Assembly (NCBI RefSeq): GCF_017498065.1 | Contig: NZ_JAGDFX010000006.1 | Span: forward strand, 62,001 to 126,000 | DNA: 64,000 nucleotides | Direction of reading: 5' to 3' | DNA from: Oceanisphaera pacifica | Lineage (GTDB): Bacteria; Pseudomonadota; Gammaproteobacteria; Enterobacterales; Aeromonadaceae | Part shown: positions 48,082 through 59,260 of the stretch, piece after piece | Numbering within the stretch: the stretch's first letter is position 1 | How the letters are laid out: each line of letters begins with the position of its first letter | Program-made: the position numbers and the translations under genes | The notes under the pieces: generated by a model | What the model saw: only the letters and a program-made list of their open reading frames with translations | What the model was told of the DNA's origin: nothing | Databases searched by the model: none

Positions 48082-49398
48082 ATGTTGGCTAAGCGTATCC
48101 TTATTATTGGCTTAGGGCAGACCGGACTGTCTTGTGTGCGTTATTGTTTAGCGCAAGGTATCACCCCTGTGATAATGGATACGCGAGCCTGCCCACCGGG
48201 TGCCGATCAGCTGCCTGATCATATAGAGCGTTACTTCGGTGAGCTGACACTGGCACCTATGCTCGAGGCACAATTGATTGTTGTCAGCCCCGGCGTCCCT
48301 ATGGCTACCCCTGAGTTACAACAAGCATTGGCTGCGGGTATTGAGGTGGTGGGAGACATAGAGTTGTTTGTGCGCGCGTGTCCCGCCCCTATTATTGCCA
48401 TTACCGGCTCAAACGGTAAAAGTACTGTCACCACGCTAGTGGGCGAAATGGCCACAGAAGCAGGGGTTAAGGTGGGGGTGGGTGGCAATATTGGTACCCC
48501 AGCACTGAATTTATTGGCTTTAGAACTTGAATTGGCAGTTTTAGAGCTGTCTAGTTTTCAGCTTGAAACCACGCCAAGCTTAGCGGCAAGTGCTGCGACC
48601 GTACTCAATATCAGTGAAGACCACCTTGATCGTTATCGCTCACTCACACATTATCGCGATACTAAATTAGCCATTTATCGTCATGGGGCACTGGCGGTCT
48701 ATAACCGAGAAGATGATCAAACTTCACCATCTTTAATGGGGACAGTCACCCAGACGGTTCCCACCATCAGCTTTGGTTTAGATAACCAAGCTTACGGGCG
48801 CGTTGAGCATCAGGGCGAGTTATGGTTAAGCCGAAACAGTGAGCCATTACTGCCGGTGTCGGCATTAAAAATACTGGGCACCCATAATCAACTTAATGCA
48901 CTGGCGGCCATGGCCTTGGCTGAGCAGGCTCATATTCCCCTATGGGCCCAAGTTGCTGTATTGCGTCGTTTTACAGGCTTGGCGCATCGTTGTCAGTTTG
49001 TGGCAAACAAGCAAGGTGTGCTGTGGGTTAATGATACCAAGGCCACCAATGTGGGCGCGACACTGGCAGCCATTGCCGGTATGAGCGGTGTCATTAAAGG
49101 GCGGTTGTGGTTAATTGCTGGAGGCCTTGGCAAAGGGCAAGACTTTTCACCATTAATCCCATTACTGGATGGTGCTATTGCAGGCATGGTGTGCTTTGGG
49201 CAAGACCGGGCACAGCTGTTAGCACTAGCCGATAATACCCAAGAAGCGCAAAGCCTTGATGATGCTGTTGCCTGGTGTGCACAACAAGCCCAGCCCGGAG
49301 ATTGTGTGCTGCTTGCTCCTGCCTGTGCCAGTTTAGATAGCTATGATAACTATCAATTACGCGGTGAGCATTTTATTGCCTTAGTGGAGGCCTTATGA
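48082..49398 (+). CDS. murD: UDP-MurNAc-L-alanine:D-glutamate ligase MurD
   Basis: Adds D-glutamate to UDP-MurNAc-L-alanine. From ATG 48082, with AAGGTGAG upstream and two bases after mraY, the protein has 438 residues: Rossmann-like [15 protein letters not shown] loop [10 protein letters not shown], the [10 protein letters not shown] segment and NDTKATN in the C-terminal part. The frame extends back to 48022 inside mraY, but that extension has no family match. It overlaps ftsW by four bases. Confidence 0.96.
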   Translation: MLAKRILIIGLGQTGLSCVRYCLAQGITPVIMDTRACPPGADQLPDHIERYFGELTLAPMLEAQLIVVSPGVPMATPELQQALAAGIEVVGDIELFVRACPAPIIAITGSNGKSTVTTLVGEMATEAGVKVGVGGNIGTPALNLLALELELAVLELSSFQLETTPSLAASAATVLNISEDHLDRYRSLTHYRDTKLAIYRHGALAVYNREDDQTSPSLMGTVTQTVPTISFGLDNQAYGRVEHQGELWLSRNSEPLLPVSALKILGTHNQLNALAAMALAEQAHIPLWAQVAVLRRFTGLAHRCQFVANKQGVLWVNDTKATNVGATLAAIAGMSGVIKGRLWLIAGGLGKGQDFSPLIPLLDGAIAGMVCFGQDRAQLLALADNTQEAQSLDDAVAWCAQQAQPGDCVLLAPACASLDSYDNYQLRGEHFIALVEAL

Positions 49399-50570
49399 AA
49401 GGCGGCTCTAAGTTAAGTCTGGGCTGGTTGATGCGGCCATCTCCTGGATTTATTTTTGACCGTCAATTAGTGATTTTATCACTCACACTGATGGCGATTG
49501 GTTTAGTGATGGTGTCGTCCGCATCTATATCTGAAGGCATTAATATTAAAAATGACCCTTTCTTTTTTGTAAAGCGTCATGCGATTGCCCTCACCATTTG
49601 CTTAGTGCTTATTATAGTCGTGCTACAAGTACCTATGGCTCGTTGGCAGTCGTTTAACAGTGTCTTTTTGCTGGTTGCTATCTTGCTGCTGGTGTTGGTA
49701 TTGGTAGTCGGGCGAGAAATTAATGGTAGCCAGCGTTGGTTACCATTAGGCATTTTAAACTTGCAGCCGGCAGAAGTTGCTAAGCTTGCGTTGTTTACAT
49801 TTTTAGCCGGCTATTTAGTGCGGCGCCAAGATGAAGTGCGGGGTAAATGGCGCGGCTTTATTAAGCCGCTAGCTGTGATGGGCATTATGTCTGTGTTGCT
49901 GTTAATGCAACCAGACTTAGGGTCTGTGGTGGTGTTGTTTGTGACGACGCTGGGCATGCTATTTTTGGCGGGTGCGCGCATGAGCCAATTTTTAAGTCTA
50001 GTGGGCTTGGGGATTGGCTTATTGCTGTTTTTAATCTGGAATGCCCCTTATCGGATGCGGCGTGTTACCTCGTTTCTTAACCCATGGGAAGACCCCTTTG
50101 GTAGTGGTTATCAGTTAACGCAATCTCTCATGGCCTTTGGTCGTGGTGGCTGGTTTGGTGAAGGTTTAGGTAATTCCATTCAAAAGCTGGAGTACTTGCC
50201 CGAAGCCCATACCGATTTTGTATTTGCTATTTTAGGTGAAGAACTGGGTTATACCGGCGTACTCTTGGTGCTATTACTGCAAGCATGGCTGGCCTTTAAA
50301 GCACTACATATTGGCCAAAAAGTGCTACTGGGTGGTCGCCAATACGAAGGGTACTTAGCGATGGGTATTGGCATTTGGTTTAGTTTTCAGACTGTAGTAA
50401 ACGTAGGAGCGGCCTCAGGCATGCTGCCCACCAAGGGGTTAACCTTACCTTTAGTCAGCTACGGTGGCTCTAGCTTATTGGTGATTAGTGCCGCCGTGGC
50501 CATTTTATTGCGTATTGATTTTGAATGGCGACGCGACAATATGCAGGCCAGACAACGGGAGACAGGTTAG
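49395..50570 (+). CDS. ftsW: Septal peptidoglycan glycosyltransferase FtsW
   Basis: SEDS-family polymerase that works with FtsI at the septum. The 391-residue protein has about ten spans, with the family landmarks [55 protein letters not shown] and the [19 protein letters not shown] segment. Its stop shares one base with the murG GTG start. Confidence 0.96.
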   Translation: MKGGSKLSLGWLMRPSPGFIFDRQLVILSLTLMAIGLVMVSSASISEGINIKNDPFFFVKRHAIALTICLVLIIVVLQVPMARWQSFNSVFLLVAILLLVLVLVVGREINGSQRWLPLGILNLQPAEVAKLALFTFLAGYLVRRQDEVRGKWRGFIKPLAVMGIMSVLLLMQPDLGSVVVLFVTTLGMLFLAGARMSQFLSLVGLGIGLLLFLIWNAPYRMRRVTSFLNPWEDPFGSGYQLTQSLMAFGRGGWFGEGLGNSIQKLEYLPEAHTDFVFAILGEELGYTGVLLVLLLQAWLAFKALHIGQKVLLGGRQYEGYLAMGIGIWFSFQTVVNVGAASGMLPTKGLTLPLVSYGGSSLLVISAAVAILLRIDFEWRRDNMQARQRETG

Positions 50571-51664
50571 TGAGTCAGCAAGCAAGAGTAAACTCTGCAG
50601 CTAAAACTTTACTGGTGATGGCCGGTGGTACAGGGGGGCATGTATTTCCGGGATTGGCAGTGGCTGATTTGTTGGCCGCACAAGGCTGGACCATTCACTG
50701 GCTTGGTACAGCTGAGCGCATGGAAGCACAGCTTGTTCCTCAACATGGCTACCCCTTACATACTATTACCATTGCTGGGGTGCGGGGTAACGGGCTCAAG
50801 CGTAAAATATTAGCGCCACTGCATATTATAAAAGCCATTTTTCAAGCACGAAAGGTGCTTAAGCAAGTGCAGCCGCAGGTGGTATTAGGCATGGGCGGCT
50901 TTGCCGCGGGGCCCGGTGGTGTCGCAGCCTGGCTGGCGGGCATTCCGCTTGTGTTACACGAGCAAAATGCCGCCGCTGGCGTCACTAATAAACTGCTCGC
51001 TCGCTTTGCTAAACGGATATTAATGGCATTTCCTGGTGCCTTTGCGGATGCTAAAAATACCCAGGTGGTGGGTAATCCGGTGCGTACTGACGTGTTAACC
51101 TTACCATTACCTAAAGAGCGCATCAGCGCTGCAGGCGAGCCGCTGCGAGTGCTAGTGGTGGGGGGCAGTCTGGGAGCGAAAATATTAAATGAAACTGTGC
51201 CCGAGGCGCTTGCTTTGGCGAGTAATATAGCGGTGCGCCACCAAACTGGCAGAGGTAATAGCCAAGCGGTGCAGGCGGCATATGGCGCGCTTAATATTAA
51301 GGCTGATGTGAGTGATTTTATTGACGATATGGCTGGCGCCTATGGCCAAGCCGATTTAGTGGTATGTCGAGCCGGGGCGCTAACGGTATCAGAGGTGGCC
51401 GCAGCAGGAGTGGGGGCTATTTTTGTACCTCTGCCTCATGCCGTAGATGATCATCAAACTAAAAATGCCCAAACTTTATCAGATCAAGAGGCGGCGATAT
51501 TAATGCCCCAACCTGAGTTGAGTGCTACGCGCTTAGCTGAACAATTACACTATTTTAACGAGCATCGTGCAGCGCTGTTGGCCATGGCCGAACAGGCGAG
51601 ATCGTTAGCGATTACCGATGCTGCCGAGCGCGTGGCCGAGAGCTTACGTCGCGTAGCAAAATAA
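50570..51664 (+). CDS. murG: UDP-GlcNAc:lipid I transferase MurG
   Basis: Peripheral membrane glycosyltransferase that makes lipid II. I use the GTG at 50570, which overlaps the ftsW TAG by one base and has GGGAG upstream, giving 364 residues. Motifs: [17 protein letters not shown] at the N-terminus, [17 protein letters not shown], and the UDP-binding [24 protein letters not shown] segment. An in-frame ATG at 50525 lies inside ftsW and adds 15 unmatched residues. Confidence 0.96.
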   Translation: MSQQARVNSAAKTLLVMAGGTGGHVFPGLAVADLLAAQGWTIHWLGTAERMEAQLVPQHGYPLHTITIAGVRGNGLKRKILAPLHIIKAIFQARKVLKQVQPQVVLGMGGFAAGPGGVAAWLAGIPLVLHEQNAAAGVTNKLLARFAKRILMAFPGAFADAKNTQVVGNPVRTDVLTLPLPKERISAAGEPLRVLVVGGSLGAKILNETVPEALALASNIAVRHQTGRGNSQAVQAAYGALNIKADVSDFIDDMAGAYGQADLVVCRAGALTVSEVAAAGVGAIFVPLPHAVDDHQTKNAQTLSDQEAAILMPQPELSATRLAEQLHYFNEHRAALLAMAEQARSLAITDAAERVAESLRRVAK

Positions 51665-51678
51665 ATTGAGAGAATGGC

Positions 51679-53139
51679 ATGACCAAGCTTGAACTGGCAA
51701 AAATTAGAAGCTCTGTACCCGAGATGAGACGAGTGCGCCGCATACACTTTATTGGTATTGGCGGTGCGGGGATGGGCGGTATCGCAGAAGTATTGGCCAA
51801 CGAAGGTTATGCTATTTCTGGTTCAGACATTGCTTATAACCCAGTCACTGATCGACTCGCTGCTATGGGAGCCTCTATTTTTTTAGGCCATGCGCCTGAA
51901 CAAGTTGCTGATGCTAGTGTGGTGGTGATTTCAACGGCGATCAGTGAAGACAACGCCGAGTTAATTGCCGCGCGCGAGCAGCGCATTCCTGTGGTACGCC
52001 GCGCCGAAATGCTGGCCGAGTTAATGCGTTTTCGCCATGGTGTGGCTGTGGCAGGAACGCACGGTAAAACCACCACCACTAGCCTGATTGCCAGTATCTA
52101 TGGTGAAGCGGGGCGTGATCCTACCTTTGTGATTGGGGGCTTGTTAAACGGAGCTGGCTGTAATGCTCGCTTGGGCAGCAGTCGCTATTTAATTGCTGAA
52201 GCCGATGAAAGTGACGCCTCTTTCTTACATTTGCAGCCTATGGTGTCTATTGTGACCAATATAGAAGCGGATCATATGGACACCTATGGTGGGGACTTCA
52301 GCAAACTCGAAGATACCTTTCTCGACTTTTTACATAATCTGCCCTTTTATGGGTTAGCGGTGTTGTGTATTGACGATGAAGCGGTGCGCGAGCTGATGCC
52401 CAGAGTCAGTCGCCAATGCATTACCTATGGCTTTGTTGATGATGCGGATTATAAAATAACCGACTTTAGCCAAAGTCGTGATCATAGCCGCTTTAGTGTT
52501 TGTCGCCCCGATGGTAGCTGCTTGAATGTGCAGTTAAATTTACCCGGTAAGCACAATGCGCAAAATGCCGCCGCAGCCATTGCCGTGGCCTGTGAAGACG
52601 GGGTAGCTGATGACGCTATATTAGCGGCATTGTTGAAATTTGAAGGGGTTGGCCGGCGTTTTCAGCAATACGGTGAATTTGCAACCGGTCGTGGCATGGC
52701 TAAATTAGTGGATGATTATGGCCACCACCCAAGTGAAGTTCGAGCCACACAAGAGGCGGTGCGAGCTGGGTGGCCAGAGCGTCGCTTAGTGACCATTTAT
52801 CAGCCGCATCGTTATAGCCGAACTCGTGATCTGTATGAAGACTTCGTGGATGTATTGTCAAAAACCGATGTGTTGATTTTATTAGAAGTATACAGTGCGG
52901 GTGAAGCACCAATTCCGGGGGCCGATAGCCGTGCCCTGTGTCGCTCTATTCGTAGTCGCGGTAAAATGGAGCCTATTTATGTTGCGACCCCCGACGAAAT
53001 CCCCGCAGTGTTAGCCGACTTATTACAAGATGGCGATTTAGTGTTAACACAAGGCGCAGGTAATGTGGGCGGTGTGGCTCGTACCCTAGGTGAATTACAA
53101 TTATCAATTGCTGCCATGCAGCTAGGAGATCAGGGATGA
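51679..53139 (+). CDS. murC: UDP-N-acetylmuramate:L-alanine ligase MurC
   Basis: First amino-acid-adding ligase of peptidoglycan precursor synthesis. The 486-residue protein has [22 protein letters not shown], the ATP loop [10 protein letters not shown], the [10 protein letters not shown] segment and DDYGHHPSE. It overlaps ddl by four bases. GAGAG precedes the ATG with a suitable gap. Confidence 0.97.
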   Translation: MTKLELAKIRSSVPEMRRVRRIHFIGIGGAGMGGIAEVLANEGYAISGSDIAYNPVTDRLAAMGASIFLGHAPEQVADASVVVISTAISEDNAELIAAREQRIPVVRRAEMLAELMRFRHGVAVAGTHGKTTTTSLIASIYGEAGRDPTFVIGGLLNGAGCNARLGSSRYLIAEADESDASFLHLQPMVSIVTNIEADHMDTYGGDFSKLEDTFLDFLHNLPFYGLAVLCIDDEAVRELMPRVSRQCITYGFVDDADYKITDFSQSRDHSRFSVCRPDGSCLNVQLNLPGKHNAQNAAAAIAVACEDGVADDAILAALLKFEGVGRRFQQYGEFATGRGMAKLVDDYGHHPSEVRATQEAVRAGWPERRLVTIYQPHRYSRTRDLYEDFVDVLSKTDVLILLEVYSAGEAPIPGADSRALCRSIRSRGKMEPIYVATPDEIPAVLADLLQDGDLVLTQGAGNVGGVARTLGELQLSIAAMQLGDQG

Positions 53140-54053
53140 CACAGTTTGGTAAAGTTGCAGTCTTGTTTGGTGGGCACTCTGCCGAGCGTGAAGTGTCATT
53201 GCGTTCTGGCGCTGCCGTGTTAGCAGGGTTAATACGTGGCGGTGTCGATGCCCACGGTATTGATACCCAAGATTATTCACTGGGCCAACTTAAAGAAGAT
53301 GGCTTTGAACGTGCTTTTATTGTGGTGCACGGGCGAGGGGGAGAAGACGGCACCTTGCAAGGGGCTTTGGAGCATTTAGGCTTGCCCTATACCGGCTCTC
53401 GTGTATTAGGCTCGGCACTGGCAATGGATAAAATACGCACTAAGCAAGTGTGGAAAACCATGGGCTTGCCGACCGCCGATTTTAGGGTGGTACACAAGGG
53501 ACACTTTAAAACCGAAGATGCCGCCGAGCTACTGGCCCAATTTGATGGCCCGGTATTTGTAAAGCCGGCCAATGAAGGCTCCAGCATTGGCATGACTAAA
53601 GCCACAGACGCGGCCACTTTAATAAATGCAGTAGAAGAAGCCTTTAAATTTGATGCCGAGGTTTTGGTTGAGCGTTTTATTGATGGTGATGAATATACCG
53701 TCAGTATTTTGGGTGAACAGGCATTACCGGCTATTCGCCTTAGTACAACGCACGATTTTTATGATTACTCAGCCAAATACCAGTCTGGTGATACACAATA
53801 TTTATGTCCCTGTGGTTTAAATGAAGCCGACGAAAAAACGCTCGGTGAGCTTAGCCTAGCTGCTTTTAAAGCGGTGGCTGCTAGCGGCTGGGGCCGAGTT
53901 GATTTAATGCGAGACCATAGTGGTCAATGGTGGCTGTTAGAGGTCAATACTGTACCGGGTATGACACAAACTAGTCTTGTGCCTAAGTCAGCGAAAGTGG
54001 CAGGTTTATCATTTGAGCAGTTAGTGTTGAGCGTGCTGGAGCAGGCATACTGA
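53136..54053 (+). CDS. ddl: D-alanine--D-alanine ligase Ddl
   Basis: ATP-grasp enzyme that makes the terminal dipeptide of the pentapeptide. The 305-residue protein has [17 protein letters not shown], the [17 protein letters not shown] loop, [15 protein letters not shown] and the metal-binding [15 protein letters not shown] segment. The dcw-linked copy corresponds to DdlB of E. coli. It ends one base before ftsQ. Confidence 0.96.
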   Translation: MTQFGKVAVLFGGHSAEREVSLRSGAAVLAGLIRGGVDAHGIDTQDYSLGQLKEDGFERAFIVVHGRGGEDGTLQGALEHLGLPYTGSRVLGSALAMDKIRTKQVWKTMGLPTADFRVVHKGHFKTEDAAELLAQFDGPVFVKPANEGSSIGMTKATDAATLINAVEEAFKFDAEVLVERFIDGDEYTVSILGEQALPAIRLSTTHDFYDYSAKYQSGDTQYLCPCGLNEADEKTLGELSLAAFKAVAASGWGRVDLMRDHSGQWWLLEVNTVPGMTQTSLVPKSAKVAGLSFEQLVLSVLEQAY

Positions 54054-54054
54054 T

Positions 54055-54789
54055 ATGACAGCTGCCGAAACCCGCACTAGGCTGGCTTTTTTTGGTGGCC
54101 TAAGCTTTTTTTTAGTGATGTTATCGGCATTACTATGGGGGCTGTGGGTGCTGGTCGCTTGGATGACAACGGCTAATCAAGTGCCAGTGAATAATCTGAT
54201 TATTCAAGGCGAACACCGCTACTTAACTCAACAACAGATACGCCAGTCTGTGGGCAGTTTGCCCGGCGTGGGCAATTTTTTTGCCTTAGAGGTTGATCAG
54301 GTACAGCAACAATTACAGGCATTACCTTGGGTATATCAGGCCTCGGTACGCAAGCAGTGGCCTGATACAGTGCGAGTCTACCTTGTTGAGCAACAGGTTG
54401 CGGCCCGCTGGAACCAAAACGCACTGCTTAATACCCAGGGTGAAGTCTTTCGTGCCGCCGACCCTGGGTTAACGTTAGTGTCTTTATCGGGACCCGATGA
54501 AGCCTCGGTTAGCGTATTAAAGGAATTTCGACATGTACAAACATTATTAACGCCTAAAAGGTATGATATTGAGCAAGTTCACTTAACACCGCGACGATCT
54601 TGGGAACTAACTTTAAAAAGTGGCGTTAAGCTGCTACTGGGCCGAGAAGATATTGAGGCGCGGTTGCAACGTTTTATAGATGTCTATCCGAGCATCGAGC
54701 AGCGTGAGCGGGTAGCTTACCTTGACTTACGCTACGATACCGGGCTGGCAGTGGGATGGAAGCAGGACGAAGAGACGGATAATGACTAA
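54055..54789 (+). CDS. ftsQ: Cell division protein FtsQ
   Basis: Bitopic divisome protein linking FtsA/FtsZ and FtsI/FtsW through FtsL and FtsB. The 244-residue protein has one span (about 11-37), a POTRA domain (about 43-113, with NNLIIQGEHRYLTQQQIRQ) and a beta domain (about 115-235) ending YLDLRYDTGLAVGWK. It overlaps ftsA by eight bases. Confidence 0.95.
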   Translation: MTAAETRTRLAFFGGLSFFLVMLSALLWGLWVLVAWMTTANQVPVNNLIIQGEHRYLTQQQIRQSVGSLPGVGNFFALEVDQVQQQLQALPWVYQASVRKQWPDTVRVYLVEQQVAARWNQNALLNTQGEVFRAADPGLTLVSLSGPDEASVSVLKEFRHVQTLLTPKRYDIEQVHLTPRRSWELTLKSGVKLLLGREDIEARLQRFIDVYPSIEQRERVAYLDLRYDTGLAVGWKQDEETDND

Positions 54790-56038
54790 AAACGCTGAAA
54801 GAAACCTGATCGTCGGGCTTGATATCGGCACTTCTAAGGTAACTGCCTTAGTCGGTGAAGTGTTACCGGATGGCGATTTAAATGTCATTGGCCTTGGCAG
54901 CCATTCTTCAAAAGGAATGGACAAGGGCGGGGTAAACGATCTCGAGTCTGTGGTTAAATCACTGAAACGAGCGGTTGATGAAGCAGAAATGATGGCTGAC
55001 TGCCAAATTACCTCTGTTTATCTTGGCCTATCGGGCAAGCATATTGAATGCCGTAACGAAACCGGCATGGTGCCTATTTCTGACGAAGAGGTCACCCAAG
55101 AAGATGTAGATAACGTGATTCATACCGCCAAGTCAGTACGTTTGTCTGATGAGCATCGCGTGCTGCACGTATTACCGCAAGAATACTCTATCGACTTTCA
55201 AGAGGGGATTAAAAACCCCATAGGTTTGTCGGGAGTGCGTATGCACGCCAAAGTGCATCTGATTACTTGTCATAATGATATGGCGCGTAATATTGAAAAA
55301 TGTGTGGAACGTTTAGGGCTGAGAGTAGACCAACTTATATTCAGTGCGCTTGCGTCTAGCTATGCGGTACTCACCGATGATGAGAAAGAACTCGGCGTCT
55401 GTGTGGTTGATATTGGTGGTGGCACCATGGATATGGCGGTGTTTACCGGTGGGGCTTTGCGCCACACTAAGGTGATCCCTTATGCAGGCAGCACAGTGAC
55501 CAGTGATATTGCTTATGCATTTGGCACCCCCCCGCTAGATGCAGAGGCGATTAAGATGCGCCACGGCGGTGCTTTTAGTAAACTGGTCAGTAAAGAAGAC
55601 ACCATCGAAGTGCCCAGTGTTGGAGGGCGACCAGCTCGCAGTCTACAGCGCCAAACTTTGGCCGAAGTGATAGAGCCACGCTATAGCGAGTTGTTGGGGA
55701 TGATCAATCAAGAGCTGGGTGAAATTCAGGCTGAACTGAAAAAAGCCGGAGTTAAGCATCAACTGGCTGCGGGTTTGGTATTAACTGGTGGTGCGGCACA
55801 AATAGAAGGTTTGGTTGAGTGTGCTGAGCAAATCTTTCAGTGCCAGGTACGCATTGGTCAACCAGGTGGCGTAAAAGGGCTATCAGATTATGTTGAGACG
55901 CCTGTGTACTCCACGGCCGTTGGCTTATTACATTATGGTAAAGAGCACCAAACTATGCCTCAGCAAGACTATAATGGAAAATCCAGTTTGAGCTCGTTTT
56001 TTAAACGAATTGGCAATTGGGTACGTGGCGAGTTTTAA
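54782..56038 (+). CDS. ftsA: Cell division protein FtsA
   Basis: Actin-like ATPase that tethers FtsZ to the membrane. From ATG 54782 it has 418 residues: LIVGLDIGTSKVTALVGE phosphate loop, VVDIGGGTMDMAVF, LTGGAAQIEG and the C-terminal amphipathic targeting helix SSFFKRIGNWVRGEF. The frame opens at 54722 inside ftsQ but that extension is not conserved. Confidence 0.97.
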   Translation: MTKNAERNLIVGLDIGTSKVTALVGEVLPDGDLNVIGLGSHSSKGMDKGGVNDLESVVKSLKRAVDEAEMMADCQITSVYLGLSGKHIECRNETGMVPISDEEVTQEDVDNVIHTAKSVRLSDEHRVLHVLPQEYSIDFQEGIKNPIGLSGVRMHAKVHLITCHNDMARNIEKCVERLGLRVDQLIFSALASSYAVLTDDEKELGVCVVDIGGGTMDMAVFTGGALRHTKVIPYAGSTVTSDIAYAFGTPPLDAEAIKMRHGGAFSKLVSKEDTIEVPSVGGRPARSLQRQTLAEVIEPRYSELLGMINQELGEIQAELKKAGVKHQLAAGLVLTGGAAQIEGLVECAEQIFQCQVRIGQPGGVKGLSDYVETPVYSTAVGLLHYGKEHQTMPQQDYNGKSSLSSFFKRIGNWVRGEF

Positions 56039-56095
56039 TATTAGCAGTCCTTATTCACAGTAATAAGTTGGCAAGAGCACAGCGGAGAGATTCTT

Positions 56096-57253
56096 ATGCC
56101 TAATAACATGTTTGAATTAATGAATGATGATCACGAGCAGGATGCGGTTATTAAAGTTGTAGGCGTGGGCGGCGGCGGCGGTAACGCTGTTGAGCACATG
56201 GTTAACGAAAGCCTAGAAGGTGTTGAGTTTTTAGCGATTAACACCGACGCCCAAGCCTTGCGTAACTCCAGTGCCACTAGCACACTGCAAATAGGCGGTG
56301 ATCTCACAAAAGGCTTGGGGGCTGGCGCAAACCCCGCTGTAGGGCGCGACGCAGCATTAGAAGATAGCGATGCAATTCGTGATTTAATCAGTGGCGCCGA
56401 TATGATTTTTATTGCTGCCGGTATGGGTGGCGGTACAGGAACAGGTGCAGCGCCAGTCGTCGCTGAAATTGCCAAAGAGTTAGGTATTCTCACCGTCGCT
56501 GTCGTTACCAAGCCTTTTGCCTTTGAAGGTAAAAAGCGCATGCACTATGCCCAAGTGGGTATTGATGAGTTAGGTAAGCAGGTTGACTCATTGATCACCA
56601 TTCCTAACGATAAACTGTTAAAAGTACTCGGGCGTGGCATTTCTTTACTCGACGCTTTTAAAGCGGCTAACGATGTCTTATTTGGTGCCGTGCAAGGGAT
56701 AGCTGAGCTGATCACCCGTCCTGGTTTGATGAACGTTGACTTTGCTGATGTGCAAACTGTAATGCGCGAAATGGGCACGGCTATGATGGGCTCAGGCAAA
56801 GCGACCGGCGAAGATCGTGCCGAAGAAGCGGCTGAAAAGGCCATTTCTAGTCCTCTGTTAGAAGATGTCGACCTAGCGGGTGCCCGTGGTATCTTGGTCA
56901 ACATTACTGCTGGTCTCAATATGACCATCGAAGAGTTTGAAACTGTCGGTAATGCGGTTAAAGCTTTTGCTTCTGAAAATGCCACTGTAGTGGTAGGTAC
57001 AGTGGTAGACCCTGAGATTGAGGACGAACTGCGTGTTACCGTGGTGGCCACCGGTATTGGTGCCGAGCGTAAGCCCGATATTACGCTTGTAAAATCCGGT
57101 GCCAGCAACCGAGATGACAATGGTATGCGCCAAGTGGATACACAAAGCGAAGAACAGCCGAGCAAAATGGTCGTTAACGCCGATAGTACTCAGGCCAAAG
57201 CGGATATGGACTACCTAGATATTCCGGCATTTTTGCGTAAACAGGCGGACTAA
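56096..57253 (+). CDS. ftsZ: Cell division tubulin homologue FtsZ
   Basis: GTPase that forms the Z-ring. The 385-residue protein has the tubulin signature GGGTGTG at 111-117, the NIDLADV-like T7 region reading [12 protein letters not shown], a variable linker (about 318-370) and the C-terminal binding peptide [12 protein letters not shown] for FtsA and ZipA. GGAGAG precedes the ATG. The 57-bp gap after ftsA has no terminator. Confidence 0.98.
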   Translation: MPNNMFELMNDDHEQDAVIKVVGVGGGGGNAVEHMVNESLEGVEFLAINTDAQALRNSSATSTLQIGGDLTKGLGAGANPAVGRDAALEDSDAIRDLISGADMIFIAAGMGGGTGTGAAPVVAEIAKELGILTVAVVTKPFAFEGKKRMHYAQVGIDELGKQVDSLITIPNDKLLKVLGRGISLLDAFKAANDVLFGAVQGIAELITRPGLMNVDFADVQTVMREMGTAMMGSGKATGEDRAEEAAEKAISSPLLEDVDLAGARGILVNITAGLNMTIEEFETVGNAVKAFASENATVVVGTVVDPEIEDELRVTVVATGIGAERKPDITLVKSGASNRDDNGMRQVDTQSEEQPSKMVVNADSTQAKADMDYLDIPAFLRKQAD

Positions 57254-57301
57254 TAACGGCGAAATTTGCGGCTCTCTATTATTGTGCTAACATGTCAGAC
57301 C

Positions 57302-57339
57302 ATTTGAATTCGATTCAAATCTGGTTCATAGTCTATAAT
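57302..57339 (+). promoter_or_regulatory. Predicted lpxC promoter with palindrome
   Basis: A perfect -10 TATAAT lies at 57334-57339, 33 bp before the lpxC start. The palindrome ATTTGAAT-TCG-ATTCAAAT (57302-57320) covers the -35 region, where no good hexamer is visible, so it may be an operator for an unknown regulator. Confidence 0.45.
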
Positions 57340-57371
57340 ATGAGCTGATTAGCTACTGACGGATACCCTTT

Positions 57372-58295
57372 ATGATTAGACAACGAACGTTAAAGAATAC
57401 CGTGCAAGCCACCGGAATTGGCTTGCATTCCGGCCATAAAGTACAAATGACCTTTGTACCTGCGCCGGCTAATACAGGTATAGTGTTTCGTCGTACCGAT
57501 TTGGATCCGCAGGTCGATATTCAAGCCGATGCCGCTTTGGTAAAGGACACTATGCTATGTACCGCCTTAGTCAATGAAGCTGGTGTACGGGTGTCAACCA
57601 TTGAGCACCTGTCTGCCGCACTAGCGGGGCTAGGAATAGATAACTTAGTGATTGAGGTTGATGCACCTGAAGTTCCGGTTATGGATGGTAGCTCACACCC
57701 CTTTATTTACCTATTACAGTCAGGTGGCATTCGCGAACTGAATGCACTAAAGCGCTTTATTCGCATTAAAGAAGTTGTGCGGGTAGAAGACGGTGATAAG
57801 TGGGCTGAGTTTAGACCGCACAAGGCTGGCTTTAAGATGGATTTGACCATCGATTTTGATCACCCCGCTTTTGCCGGAGAAAGCCAGCATTTGGCGCTGG
57901 ACTTTTCAGGAGCTGCATTTGTAAAAGAACTAAGCCGAGCGCGAACCTTTGGCTTTATGCGCGATATTGAATATTTGCACTCACAAAACTTAGCCTTAGG
58001 CGGTAGCTTAGAAAACGCCGTCGTGCTGGATGACTATAAAGTGCTAAATGATGACGGTTTGCGTTACCCTAACGAATTTGTCAAACACAAAATGCTGGAC
58101 GCGATTGGCGACTTATATATGTGTAACCACAGTATATTAGGGGAGTTTCGCGCTTATAAAACCGGTCATGCGCTGAATAACACTTTATTACGCGCCATGC
58201 TTGCAAATGCCGACGCTTGGGAAATTGTGACCTTTGACGAGCAGGATGCACAATCACCTATTCGTTACTACGACACTGCGTTTAGTCCCGCCTAA
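57372..58295 (+). CDS. lpxC: UDP-3-O-acyl-N-acetylglucosamine deacetylase LpxC
   Basis: Zinc enzyme for the committed step of lipid A synthesis. The 307-residue protein has the zinc ligand His79 in TIEHLSAAL and the HKMLDAIGD motif that supplies the other two ligands. The start [21 protein letters not shown] is typical. The C-terminus in E. coli carries the FtsH degradation signal; here it ends [10 protein letters not shown]. It is last in the dcw cluster and followed by a terminator. Confidence 0.97.
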   Translation: MIRQRTLKNTVQATGIGLHSGHKVQMTFVPAPANTGIVFRRTDLDPQVDIQADAALVKDTMLCTALVNEAGVRVSTIEHLSAALAGLGIDNLVIEVDAPEVPVMDGSSHPFIYLLQSGGIRELNALKRFIRIKEVVRVEDGDKWAEFRPHKAGFKMDLTIDFDHPAFAGESQHLALDFSGAAFVKELSRARTFGFMRDIEYLHSQNLALGGSLENAVVLDDYKVLNDDGLRYPNEFVKHKMLDAIGDLYMCNHSILGEFRAYKTGHALNNTLLRAMLANADAWEIVTFDEQDAQSPIRYYDTAFSPA

Positions 58296-58303
58296 TACCA
58301 TTT

Positions 58304-58337
58304 AAAAAAACGCCAGCTTCTTGTGCTGGCGTTTTTT
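58304..58337 (+). terminator. Terminator of lpxC
   Basis: AAAAAACGCCAGC (58305-58317) pairs with GCTGGCGTTTTTT (58325-58337) around a 7-base loop, nine bases after the lpxC stop. Confidence 0.92.
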
Positions 58338-58358
58338 GTTTTTGTAGATCTTAATACC

Positions 58359-59210
58359 ATGAATCATGTCCCCCTAGCGCCACATTTTGGTGCCTTTTTT
58401 CGACGCCTTAGTCTTTGGCTGTTGATAGGCTTATGTTTATTGCAACTGCCCGTTATTATGTATTTATACACACAGTGGCAAATTTCACAGCAAGAACACA
58501 AACTGCTTGGGCAGCGACTAGAGCAAAACAAATATCAGCAAGCGAGCGAATTGAGTCGTATTGGCCAACGGTTCGGACAATTACAAGCCGAATTAGCACA
58601 GGTGAATGTATTAGGTCGACGTTTAATAAAAGATTATGATTTAGCCGATGAATTGCCATTAAAGCGACAAGACGTTAATTTATTGCATCGTCCTATAAAT
58701 GGCTTTGCTGATTTGTATCAAACATTAGCGCAGGCGTTAGCAAAAACTCAAGAATATGGTATCCACTTGGCAGCCCTTGAAACTTTGCTTTTGAACCTCC
58801 ATATCAATGAGACGACACAGGTCCAAGGTCATCCAGTACTTGGCTTTAGCCGAGTAAGTTCTGGTTTTGGGACGCGTACCGATCCTTTTACTGGCCAAGT
58901 ACGTTGGCACAAAGGTCAAGATTTTGCGGGCCAAAGGGGGCAGCCCATATCTGCGACCGCCACCGGCGTAGTCAGTGTCTCTAAATACCATCCAGATTTT
59001 GGCAATATGGTTGAAATTAACCATGGGCAAGGTTGGGTGACACGATATGCCCATTTAGACTCATTGTGGGTTAACGTCGGTGAGCGCGTTGAAAAAGGGC
59101 AAAAAATTGCGCAAATGGGACGTACAGGGCGAGCAACGGGCGTTCATTTGCATTACGAAGTATTAAAAGGCAATCGGCAGCAGAATCCTAAGCACTTCTT
59201 GCCGCATTAA
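58359..59210 (+). CDS. M23 family metallopeptidase (LytM domain) upstream of secA
   Basis: A likely peptidoglycan endopeptidase facing the periplasm. From ATG 58359 it has 283 residues: one N-terminal span (about 17-37), a coiled-coil region (about 40-85) and a C-terminal LytM domain (about 165-280) with intact zinc ligands His184 and Asp188 (HKGQD) and His265 in HLHYE, plus catalytic His232. Because these are intact it should be an enzyme and not an EnvC-like activator. A longer TTG frame from 58323 overlaps the lpxC terminator and is rejected. In E. coli this position is taken by secM. Confidence 0.9.
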   Translation: MNHVPLAPHFGAFFRRLSLWLLIGLCLLQLPVIMYLYTQWQISQQEHKLLGQRLEQNKYQQASELSRIGQRFGQLQAELAQVNVLGRRLIKDYDLADELPLKRQDVNLLHRPINGFADLYQTLAQALAKTQEYGIHLAALETLLLNLHINETTQVQGHPVLGFSRVSSGFGTRTDPFTGQVRWHKGQDFAGQRGQPISATATGVVSVSKYHPDFGNMVEINHGQGWVTRYAHLDSLWVNVGERVEKGQKIAQMGRTGRATGVHLHYEVLKGNRQQNPKHFLPH

Positions 59211-59260
59211 CGTTTGATCCCATACGGGGTTTATTTTTCCATCATTATTATTGGCCAAAT

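Noticed and set aside
56545-57165. Minus-strand frame of 206 codons
   Set aside because: Antisense shadow of ftsZ; no promoter, ribosome site or family resemblance.
59211-59260. Terminator ahead of secA
   Set aside because: The only stem is about CCC-ATAC-GGGG with an imperfect T-rich tail, too weak to call.
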